31,461 nt of DNA, taken from contig JAYVXF010000290.1 of assembly GCA_043793345.1 (NCBI GenBank), forward strand, positions 1 through 31,461. The letters are read 5' to 3'. Positions 16,387-23,044 of this stretch are shown here, in pieces (position 1 is the first letter of the stretch; the number at the start of each line of letters is the position of its first letter). Position numbers and translations under genes: made by a program. The DNA is from UKL13-2 sp043793345. GTDB lineage: Bacteria > Pseudomonadota > Gammaproteobacteria > Burkholderiales > Usitatibacteraceae. The notes under the pieces are model-generated. The model saw nothing but the letters and a program-made list of their open reading frames with translations, did not search any database and was not told the origin of the DNA.

Positions 16387-16899
16387 TCATGCCTTGCCAC
16401 CATCATTGAAGCGGTAGACAATTCTTGATGCCAAACCATGCGGCAGCAGCGCTCGCGCATACAGCGCGGCAACTTCCACCGGAGGCGTCAACGCCGCGTT
16501 TTTCCAGAGACTCGATTGCGGAAATTTGGTCATTCCTGCAGCCAACGCCAACACCACAATCACCAACACACCGCGCAGCAAACCGATTATCGCCCCGAGC
16601 AGCCGATCCAGTCCGCTCAAGCCTAATTTTCGCACGAGTTCGGTGAGCAAGCTCGCCAGCAGCGAAGCAAAGATCAGCACCGCGACAAATACCGCAAGCC
16701 ATGAGAGTACGGTGCGGTAAACCGGCTCGGCGATCCAGTCGGCAAAGAAGGGCGCCAAATCTGCGCTGAAGGCGTGGGCAAGAATAAAGGCGACCACCCA
16801 GCCACTGATGTTGATGATTTCGCGGATCGCGCCGCGCCATGCGCCAATGGCTACTGACATCAGCCCGATGGCGATGATGGCGTAATCAAGCTCGTTCAT
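16387..16899 (-). CDS. cvpA: CvpA family inner membrane protein
   Basis: Membrane protein of 170 residues, named for its role in colicin V production in E. coli; the molecular function is unclear. Four hydrophobic segments are visible at about 5-21, 27-45, 62-86 and 103-125, with the family pattern GxxRGxIREIxxxxGWxxAF near the N-terminus (AIGAWRGAIREIINISGW). The start at 16899 follows dedD by 9 bp, so it is co-transcribed. Confidence 0.94.
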   Translation of the reverse strand: MNELDYAIIAIGLMSVAIGAWRGAIREIINISGWVVAFILAHAFSADLAPFFADWIAEPVYRTVLSWLAVFVAVLIFASLLASLLTELVRKLGLSGLDRLLGAIIGLLRGVLVIVVLALAAGMTKFPQSSLWKNAALTPPVEVAALYARALLPHGLASRIVYRFNDGGKA

Positions 16900-16908
16900 C
16901 CGCGACCG

Positions 16909-17553
16909 CTATTGCAGCGGGACAATTTTGCCGTCACTGCCCGCGAGCTTGATTTGCGCAAGCGCAGAGTCTGCTTTTTCGCGGCTCGCGAATGGTCCGA
17001 CCCGCACGCGGGTGGCGGTGCCCGCCTTGATGGCAATCGTTTCCGTATAAACCGGCAGCTTCGCGTCCTTCATCATTGCCACCGCCTGTTTGGTTTTTTC
17101 CGCGTCAACAAACGCGCCGAGTTGCACGACGAATCCGGTTTTTTCAGTCGTGGCCGGTTTTACGGACGATGCTGTTTTTTCCGCTTTGGCGGGCGGGGCG
17201 GCGGATGTTGGCTTCGGCGCGTTGGCCTCGGTCACCACTTTTGCCACATCGGGCGGTGGCGCATCAATCGTCTCAACGACCACTGGCGCTGGCCGTACCG
17301 TAATCGATGTTGGCGGCGCGGCGGACGGCGCGCGCAATGGCGCTACGCTGTCCTTCGCCGGTACCTGAATCGAGATTTCCTGCTTTTTCAAATTTGCATC
17401 CGTCGCATTGCGTTTCGGCTCGCCATCGAAAATCATCGGCAGAAAAACAACGCCGAGCAAACCAATCGTTGCCGCACCAATCAGGCGACGCCGCCCGCGA
17501 CGCTTTAACTCAATTTCGGTCGCGCTAAGTTCTGTGGATTTTGTCGATGCCAT
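16909..17553 (-). CDS. dedD: SPOR domain protein, DedD-like
   Basis: Single-pass inner membrane protein of 214 residues whose C-terminal SPOR domain should bind denuded septal peptidoglycan. The N-terminus is cytoplasmic and basic (ELKRRGRRRLIG), followed by one membrane segment (about 24-41, AATIGLLGVVFLPMIF), a P/A/K-rich linker of about 90 residues, and the SPOR domain from about 140 (FVVQLGAFVDAEKTKQAVA ... TRVRVGPFASREKADSAL). This gene between folC and cvpA is the expected betaproteobacterial arrangement. Confidence 0.92.
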   Translation of the reverse strand: MASTKSTELSATEIELKRRGRRRLIGAATIGLLGVVFLPMIFDGEPKRNATDANLKKQEISIQVPAKDSVAPLRAPSAAPPTSITVRPAPVVVETIDAPPPDVAKVVTEANAPKPTSAAPPAKAEKTASSVKPATTEKTGFVVQLGAFVDAEKTKQAVAMMKDAKLPVYTETIAIKAGTATRVRVGPFASREKADSALAQIKLAGSDGKIVPLQ

Positions 17554-17602
17554 GTGGTTGCCGTAAGGGTACCGCGTTGTTGTTGGACGCTGGCGGTTTC
17601 AG

Positions 17603-18901
17603 CTATGTCAATTTTATGACGCCGAGCACGTCCGCCACCGTGTAGAACGATCCGAACACCAAAATTCTATCATTCTGCCCAGCCCTCTCCCGCGCTGCAG
17701 CAAATGCGCCTGCGATATCGAGGTGCTGTGAAAATTTGCCCTGGCTGCCGTGCGCAATAAGTTTTTGCGCCAACGCTGCCGATGAGGCGCCACGCGCACC
17801 AGCCTGTTTTTCGAGCCCGGCCACGCACCAGAAATCGATGCGGCTCTGGATGATCTCGATCACCTGATCGATGTCTTTATCGTTGAGCATGCCAAAAACC
17901 GCGATGGTATTTTCAAAAAATCCCATCGTGCCAAGCGCGTCGGCAAGCGCGCGCGCGGCGTGCGGATTGTGTGCGACATCAAGCACCACGGTCGGACGAC
18001 CCGGCAGCACTTGCATTCGGCCGGGCCACTCGACTTCGAGCAGGCCGCGCTTGATGTGGCCGAGCGAAACCGGCAGCTTCTCGCGCAATGTTTCCAATGC
18101 GGCGAGAGCGGCGGACGCATTCTTTAATTGATAGCTGCCGCGCAATGCGGGAATGGGCAGCGAATGACGCGCGGCATCGCGGCCAAAAAATTGCCATTGC
18201 CCGTCCATTCTCGAAAAACGAAAATCGCGGTTCAGCAAGCGCAGATCGGCACCAATCCCGGTCGCATACGCGAGCAGCGTGGCGGGTGGATTGACATCGG
18301 CAAAAATCGCCGGGCGGGCAGCGCGATAAATGTGCGCTTTCTCCCAGCCGATTTTCTCGACCGTGTCACCGAGATATGCCTGATGATCGAGATCGATATT
18401 CATCACGATGCTCGCGTCGGCATCGACCATATTGACCGCATCGAGCCTGCCGCCCATGCCGACTTCAAGGATCGCCACATCGAGATTCGCGCGCGAAAAA
18501 ATCACCAGCGCGGCCAGTGTCACGTACTCAAAATAAGTCAGCGGCACAGCGGGAACCAAGCTGCGGCGCGCTGCCTCGACGGTCATAAAAGCTTTGACGA
18601 AATCTTCGTCGCCGGCCGACTTGCCACCAAGCCGCACGCGCTCGTTGAAGCGCACCAGATGGGGCGAGGAATAAAATCCGGTCTTGAATCCGGCGATACC
18701 CAGAATCGATTCGAGCATCGCGCAAGTTGAGCCCTTGCCGTTGGTGCCGCCCACCGTGATGTTGATCGGCGCCTGCGGCTTCTCCAACTTTTCCCACACG
18801 GCGCGCACCCGTTCGAGCCCCATCACAATTTCAGCGGAATGCTGATGGGCGATGTAGTCGAGCCAGCCGTCGAGTGAATTTGGCAGTGGTGACGCAGACA
18901 T
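17603..18901 (-). CDS. folC: Bifunctional dihydrofolate synthase / folylpolyglutamate synthase
   Basis: Mur-ligase family enzyme that adds glutamate to dihydropteroate and folates; 432 residues. The P-loop is VGGTNGKGSTCAM, followed by TGFYSSPHLVRFNERV, the ATP-site glutamate/histidine region ILEVGMGGRLDAVN, and DLDHQAYLGDTVEKIGWEKA. The C-terminal domain has VLDVAHNPHAARAL. It is the first gene of the folC-dedD-cvpA-purF-metZ unit. In most betaproteobacteria accD lies directly upstream; here the upstream neighbour is a repeat and then lptF. Confidence 0.96.
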   Translation of the reverse strand: MSASPLPNSLDGWLDYIAHQHSAEIVMGLERVRAVWEKLEKPQAPINITVGGTNGKGSTCAMLESILGIAGFKTGFYSSPHLVRFNERVRLGGKSAGDEDFVKAFMTVEAARRSLVPAVPLTYFEYVTLAALVIFSRANLDVAILEVGMGGRLDAVNMVDADASIVMNIDLDHQAYLGDTVEKIGWEKAHIYRAARPAIFADVNPPATLLAYATGIGADLRLLNRDFRFSRMDGQWQFFGRDAARHSLPIPALRGSYQLKNASAALAALETLREKLPVSLGHIKRGLLEVEWPGRMQVLPGRPTVVLDVAHNPHAARALADALGTMGFFENTIAVFGMLNDKDIDQVIEIIQSRIDFWCVAGLEKQAGARGASSAALAQKLIAHGSQGKFSQHLDIAGAFAAARERAGQNDRILVFGSFYTVADVLGVIKLT

Positions 18902-18914
18902 AAAATTAATGAAA

Positions 18915-18974
18915 CTCTAGCACTGGCGCGGCTTGTGGCGCATAAATGCTCCAAACGGCGCACCAGTTCTAGAG
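18915..18974. repeat. Family-i palindromic repeat, copy 4 (complete)
   Basis: A 60-bp palindrome bounded by CTCTAG and CTAGAG. The left arm is CTCTAGCACTGGCGCGGCTT; the right arm in reverse complement is CTCTAGAACTGGTGCGCCG. The loop region holds GCATAAATGC. It separates lptF (ends 18995) from folC (starts 18901), both minus strand, where two normally separate gene clusters meet. Confidence 0.85.
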
Positions 18975-18994
18975 TTCTTCCTAAAAATGTTCAT

Positions 18995-20095
18995 TTATTT
19001 CCGTGCAAACATTAACCATCGGAACGAAAATAGCTGCCGCGAAAACAGCACCAGCAAAATCGCAATCATCCCGATATGCACCGGCCACAGGCCAATCCAC
19101 GTGGATATTTGTCCCTGCTCGGTCCACTTCTGAAATACCGTCAGCAGGTTGTAATACAGAAAGAAAATCAGCACCGCCAGGAACAAATTGCCGGACTTGC
19201 CCGAGCGGGGATTGACGAACGATAACGGCACCGCCATTAACGCGAGCACCATTGCGGCAATCGGCAACGCCAATCGCCAATGCAGCTCGGCCATGCGTTC
19301 GGGCTGACGTGTACCGCCATCCCCGGTGATGAGCGATTGGGTTGACGTTTGTTTTGAGTTCGGCACATCGGCCTTGATTTCTTTGCTTTCAACGCGAATT
19401 TTTTGCGTATCGAATTCGATGATGCGAAAGTCCAGCTTGCCCGGCGTGCCTTCGTAGTCGCGGCCATTTTTCAACACCACAAACTTGTCGCCGTTCGGCT
19501 CGGTTTTCTGGAACGCCGTCTCCGCAACGACGATGCCGGGGCGTCCCTCGGCGTTGTATTGCACCACGAAAATATTATTCAGCGTGCCGGTTTCGCTCGA
19601 CGTATTGTCGACAAAGAAAACACGATTGGTGCCGCGTGACTCGATGAAACTGCCCGGTGAAAGTCGTGCGACATCATCTTTGCTTTGTAATATGCGTTGG
19701 TACTCGGCGCTTTGCGACAGCGCCCACGGCGTCAGGAAAAGGCTTAAGCCTGCCGTCAGCAAGGCAATCGGCAGACCAAATATCAACACCGGCTTGATCC
19801 ATGCCGCAATCGACAGGCCCGACGAAAACCACACCGGCATTTCACTGTCGCGGTAGCTGCGCGACAAGGCCAGCAACACGCCAATGAACAAGGACAGCGC
19901 CAGCAACACCGGCAGGTAGCCCAGCATCGCGAAACCCATCAACGCCATCACCGCCTCGGGCTCAATTCCGCCGCTGGCAGCTTGCTTCAAATAAAACGCG
20001 GCTTGCTGCACCACCACGATCGCCACCAGCACGGCGATGACGCCCAGGCTGATGCCGGTGAATTCTTTGGTGATGCTGCGCTGGAAGATGGTCAC
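18995..20095 (-). CDS. lptF: LPS export permease LptF
   Basis: Inner membrane subunit of the LptB2FGC ABC transporter that extracts lipopolysaccharide from the inner membrane; 366 residues. Three membrane segments at the N-terminus (about 15-35, 50-75, 95-120), a periplasmic beta-jellyroll domain (about 130-270), and three at the C-terminus (about 275-360) match the YjgP/YjgQ family, with the family opening IFQRSITKEF and HWRLALPIAAMVLALMAVPL. It starts at a GTG at 20095. It is divergent from pepA, the usual position. Its normal partner lptG does not follow; folC does, across a repeat. Confidence 0.93.
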   Translation of the reverse strand: MTIFQRSITKEFTGISLGVIAVLVAIVVVQQAAFYLKQAASGGIEPEAVMALMGFAMLGYLPVLLALSLFIGVLLALSRSYRDSEMPVWFSSGLSIAAWIKPVLIFGLPIALLTAGLSLFLTPWALSQSAEYQRILQSKDDVARLSPGSFIESRGTNRVFFVDNTSSETGTLNNIFVVQYNAEGRPGIVVAETAFQKTEPNGDKFVVLKNGRDYEGTPGKLDFRIIEFDTQKIRVESKEIKADVPNSKQTSTQSLITGDGGTRQPERMAELHWRLALPIAAMVLALMAVPLSFVNPRSGKSGNLFLAVLIFFLYYNLLTVFQKWTEQGQISTWIGLWPVHIGMIAILLVLFSRQLFSFRWLMFARK

Positions 20096-20172
20096 GATAG
20101 ACAGAAAAGAGAGATGGCGCGGGGTAACTCAAGAGCCTTACGCGTCGGCACGAACACGCAGGCTGCATTGCT

Positions 20173-20202
20173 TTGACGGCTGCTACTGAAACCGGCGATA
20201 AT
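20173..20202 (+). promoter_or_regulatory. Likely sigma-70 promoter of pepA
   Basis: TTGACG at 20173-20178 and GATAAT at 20197-20202 are each one mismatch from consensus, with an 18-bp spacer. Transcription would start near 20209, about 100 bp before the pepA GTG. It lies in the divergent lptF-pepA gap. Confidence 0.55.
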
Positions 20203-20308
20203 TAACATTCATTCCACAAGCAAGCTAAACCCCGTGGATGCACAAATCAGCCAATGGCCACAATGACCATTAACGCAATGAACGCAACGACGACCAAGGA
20301 GACACCTC

Positions 20309-21796
20309 GTGGAATTTAGCATAAAAGGCGGCGACCTCTCGAAACAAAAAACCGACTGCGTCATCGTCGGCATGTTCGACTCAAAGAAACTTTCCTCGGC
20401 CGGCGTCGCGTTGGACAAAGCGTCCAAAGGCGCAATCTCGGCTGCCGCATCATCGGGCGACATTACCGGCAAATGCGGCAGCACCTTGATGTTGCAGGCA
20501 GTGCCAAACATCGCGGCCAAACGCATCCTGCTGGTCGGTCTCGGCGTTGAAAAAGAATACGGCAATAAAATATTTTGCGCAGCCCTCACGGCCGCGTTCA
20601 AAGTACTGAAAAAATCGGCGGCGACCGATGTCACCCTTGGGCTGGATGCCAAACACGCCTCGGCCGACATCGCCTGGAAAGTCGAGCAAGCCGCCATCGC
20701 CGCCATCGAAGGTGCGTATCGCTTCAATCAAATGAAGAGCAAAGCCGACAACAAGCATATCGGCAAAGCCGTCGCATTTCATTTCGATGGCAAGGTCAAC
20801 GAGAAAGCCCTGCACGCGGCCATCAAGCGTGGCGAAGCCATCGGTGAAGGCGTGAACCTCACCAAAGACCTGGGCAATCTGCCGCCGAATATTGCGACGC
20901 CGGCGTATCTGGCGAGTTGCGCAAAAGACCTGGCCAAGGCATACAAATTCAAGTGTACGATCCTCGAAAAAAAGGACATGGAAAAGCTCGGCATGAATAC
21001 CCTGCTCTGTGTGTCAAAGGCCTCGTACCTGCCGCCAAAATTCATCGTGCTCGAACACAACGGTGGTAAAAAAGGCGCAGCACCCGTGGTGCTGGTGGGC
21101 AAGGGCGTGACCTTCGACACCGGCGGCATTTCACTCAAGCCCGCTGCCGAGATGGATGAAATGAAGTACGACATGTGCGGCGCCGGCTCGATGCTGGGCA
21201 CAATGAAAACGGTCGGCATCATGAAGCTGCCACTGAACGTGGTGATGCTGGTGCCGACGGTGGAAAACATGCCCGGTGGCAACGCGACGCGTCCCGGCGA
21301 CATCGTGAAATCGATGGCCGGTCACACCGTGGAAATCCTCAATACCGATGCCGAAGGCCGCTTGATTCTGTGCGATGCGCTCACCTATGCGGAGCGTTTC
21401 AAGCCGGCCGTGGTGGTTGATGCGGCAACGCTGACCGGTGCGATGGTGATTGCGCTGGGCCATTTCACCACCGGCATTTTCGCCAACGACGACAAGCTTG
21501 CCGCCGAGCTGGTCAGCGCCGGCACGCATGCGAACGACGCGGCGTGGCATTTGCCGATGGGACAGGAGTACGACGATTTGCTGAAGAGTAATTTTGCCGA
21601 CATACCAAACATCAGCGCCGGCCGCGCCGGTGGCTCGATCACGGCCGCCTGCTTTCTCGGCCGCTTCACGAAATCGTACAAATGGGCGCACATGGATATC
21701 GCCGGCACGGCGTGGAAATCGGGTGCCGAAAAAGGTGCCACCGGGCGGCCGGTGCCGTTGTTGGCGAATTTCTTGTTTAAGCGGGCGGGGATTTAG
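20309..21796 (+). CDS. pepA: Leucyl aminopeptidase
   Basis: Cytosolic M17 metallopeptidase that releases N-terminal residues; in E. coli the same protein also acts as a DNA-binding factor in recombination and transcription. The 495-residue protein has the N-terminal macro-like domain and the catalytic domain with the metal ligands in GKGVTFDTGGISLKP, MKYDMCGAG, and the family signature NTDAEGRLIL. The start is the GTG at 20309 with AAGGAG 8 nt upstream. It is divergent from lptF, as in most gamma- and betaproteobacteria. Confidence 0.97.
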   Translation: MEFSIKGGDLSKQKTDCVIVGMFDSKKLSSAGVALDKASKGAISAAASSGDITGKCGSTLMLQAVPNIAAKRILLVGLGVEKEYGNKIFCAALTAAFKVLKKSAATDVTLGLDAKHASADIAWKVEQAAIAAIEGAYRFNQMKSKADNKHIGKAVAFHFDGKVNEKALHAAIKRGEAIGEGVNLTKDLGNLPPNIATPAYLASCAKDLAKAYKFKCTILEKKDMEKLGMNTLLCVSKASYLPPKFIVLEHNGGKKGAAPVVLVGKGVTFDTGGISLKPAAEMDEMKYDMCGAGSMLGTMKTVGIMKLPLNVVMLVPTVENMPGGNATRPGDIVKSMAGHTVEILNTDAEGRLILCDALTYAERFKPAVVVDAATLTGAMVIALGHFTTGIFANDDKLAAELVSAGTHANDAAWHLPMGQEYDDLLKSNFADIPNISAGRAGGSITAACFLGRFTKSYKWAHMDIAGTAWKSGAEKGATGRPVPLLANFLFKRAGI

Positions 21797-21864
21797 CGCG
21801 CGCTTTTCGCGAAGCGCTTTTTCAATTGCCCGATCAAATGGAGGCGCGGTCGCCAAAGTAGTGG

Positions 21865-21975
21865 CTCCTTCCCCCGGTAGGTGGGGGAAGGTTGGGATGG
21901 GGGTGTGTTTGGAATCCGCGAGTTGTCATTCGCATCGCCCCCATCCCCGCCTTCCCCCGTAGCCGGGGGAAGGAG
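21865..21975. repeat. Family-ii CTCCTTCCCCC double-arm palindrome, copy A (intact)
   Basis: Ends are the perfect inverted repeats CTCCTTCCCCCGG (21865-21877) and CCGGGGGAAGGAG (21963-21975). Each arm also folds alone (CCTTCCCCC...GGGGGAAGG), and the inner GGGATGGGGGTG / CGCCCCCATCCC segments pair. It fills the gap between pepA and holC. Other copies are at 26047 and 28453. Confidence 0.85.
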
Positions 21976-22020
21976 TTAATTTCCGCATAGCGCAACAAGC
22001 CGCATTGAATACGCAACGCA

Positions 22021-22458
22021 ATGACCGAAATAAAATTCTTTTTCAACGTCGACAATAAATTGCAATTCGCCTGCAAACTCGCCAAGCGGGCTTGCGAGGA
22101 GGGTCGCAAAATGATCGTGTACGCACCATCGCCAAAATTGGCCGACGAATTTGATCGTTTGCTGTGGACGTTTTCGCAGCTTTCGTTTGTGCCACACGTC
22201 AAAGCCGGGCACGCATTGGCGGCAGAAACGCCGATCGTGATCGCCAGCGACGACACGGGGCTAACCCACCACGAGGCCCTGCTAAACATCGGCGACGATC
22301 CGCCACCGTTTTTCAGCCGCTTCGACGCCTTGCGTGAAATCGTCAGCAGCGACGCCGACGATCGCGCCAGCGCACGCGACCGCGCGAAATTTTATAAGTC
22401 ACGCGGCTTCGAGGTGCAGAACCAGGATATGCTGGCGCGCGCCAATGCCAATGGATAG
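22021..22458 (+). CDS. holC: DNA polymerase III chi subunit
   Basis: Clamp-loader accessory subunit that links DNA polymerase III to single-stranded DNA-binding protein; 145 residues. The opening (TEIKFFFNVDNKLQFACKL), the central VYAPSPKLADEFDRLLWTF and the C-terminal FFSRFDALREIVSSDADDRA...KFYKSRGFEV match the HolC family. It starts about 45 bp after repeat copy A and overlaps the next gene by 8 bp, with valS next but one; holC upstream of valS is a common arrangement. Confidence 0.93.
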   Translation: MTEIKFFFNVDNKLQFACKLAKRACEEGRKMIVYAPSPKLADEFDRLLWTFSQLSFVPHVKAGHALAAETPIVIASDDTGLTHHEALLNIGDDPPPFFSRFDALREIVSSDADDRASARDRAKFYKSRGFEVQNQDMLARANANG

Positions 22459-22885
22459 TGATCGTAATCGTGAGCTAGTCGGACAAGTCGACGCCCTGCT
22501 GGGTAAACACGGGCGCAACAGTGGCCATGCCGACGACCGCAATGTGCCGGTCCTGACCGAGCTGGTGGTTGCGCCGGTATGGAAATCTGATTCAGTTCTC
22601 GCGATGCCACCGCCACTGCCGTCGTTTAACGTTGGCGCGTCAGACCTGTTGAAGCAGCTGTCAGAGCAGGAAATTGACGCGCTTTCAAACGATATTTTCA
22701 GCCGTGTGCTGGAGCGCCTCGATCATGACTTGGCAGTCAAGCTCGAAGACCGCATCAATGCACAGTTGTCGACCCAGATCAGCAGTGCCATCAGCCATGT
22801 TATTTCCGATATGCGCCAGGATATCGCCAACGAAATCTGTGATGCCGTAAACGCCGCGCTGGCTGACAGGCTGCGGCAAAAATGA
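22451..22885 (+). CDS. Conserved-position unknown protein between holC and valS
   Basis: Unrecognised protein of 144 residues. The start ATG at 22451 overlaps the holC stop by 8 bases, which suggests translational coupling; an in-frame ATG two codons earlier is possible. The N-terminal third is polar (DRNRELVGQVDALLGKHGRN), followed by DDRNVPVLTELVV, a short motif seen, as I recall, in unknown proteins at this locus in other betaproteobacteria. The C-terminal half (about 60-144) is predicted helical and amphipathic (LLKQLSEQEIDALSNDIFSR, DMRQDIANEICDAVNAALAD) and could be a coiled coil or a dimer interface. No signal peptide or membrane segment. Codon use matches the neighbours. Confidence 0.75.
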   Translation: MDSDRNRELVGQVDALLGKHGRNSGHADDRNVPVLTELVVAPVWKSDSVLAMPPPLPSFNVGASDLLKQLSEQEIDALSNDIFSRVLERLDHDLAVKLEDRINAQLSTQISSAISHVISDMRQDIANEICDAVNAALADRLRQK

Positions 22886-22935
22886 ATCCACAGCGGTAAT
22901 TTTTTGCGACCGTTCGCACGGAGCTCCGCCTGTGC

Positions 22936-22981
22936 TGAGCCTGTCGAAGCATCGAAGGGTCAGTGTGGTTCGACAGGCTCA
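22936..22981. repeat. Family-iii inverted repeat TGAGCCTGTCGAA
   Basis: TGAGCCTGTCGAA at 22936-22948 and TTCGACAGGCTCA at 22969-22981 are perfect reverse complements with a 20-bp loop. This short motif is common in intergenic repeats of many proteobacteria. It lies between the unknown gene and valS, about 65 bp before the valS start. Confidence 0.8.
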
Positions 22982-23044
22982 CCACCAACGGGTAACAATT
23001 ACTTCCGTTTTCAAGTCAAATTAAAATAAAGACCTCCACGTTTT

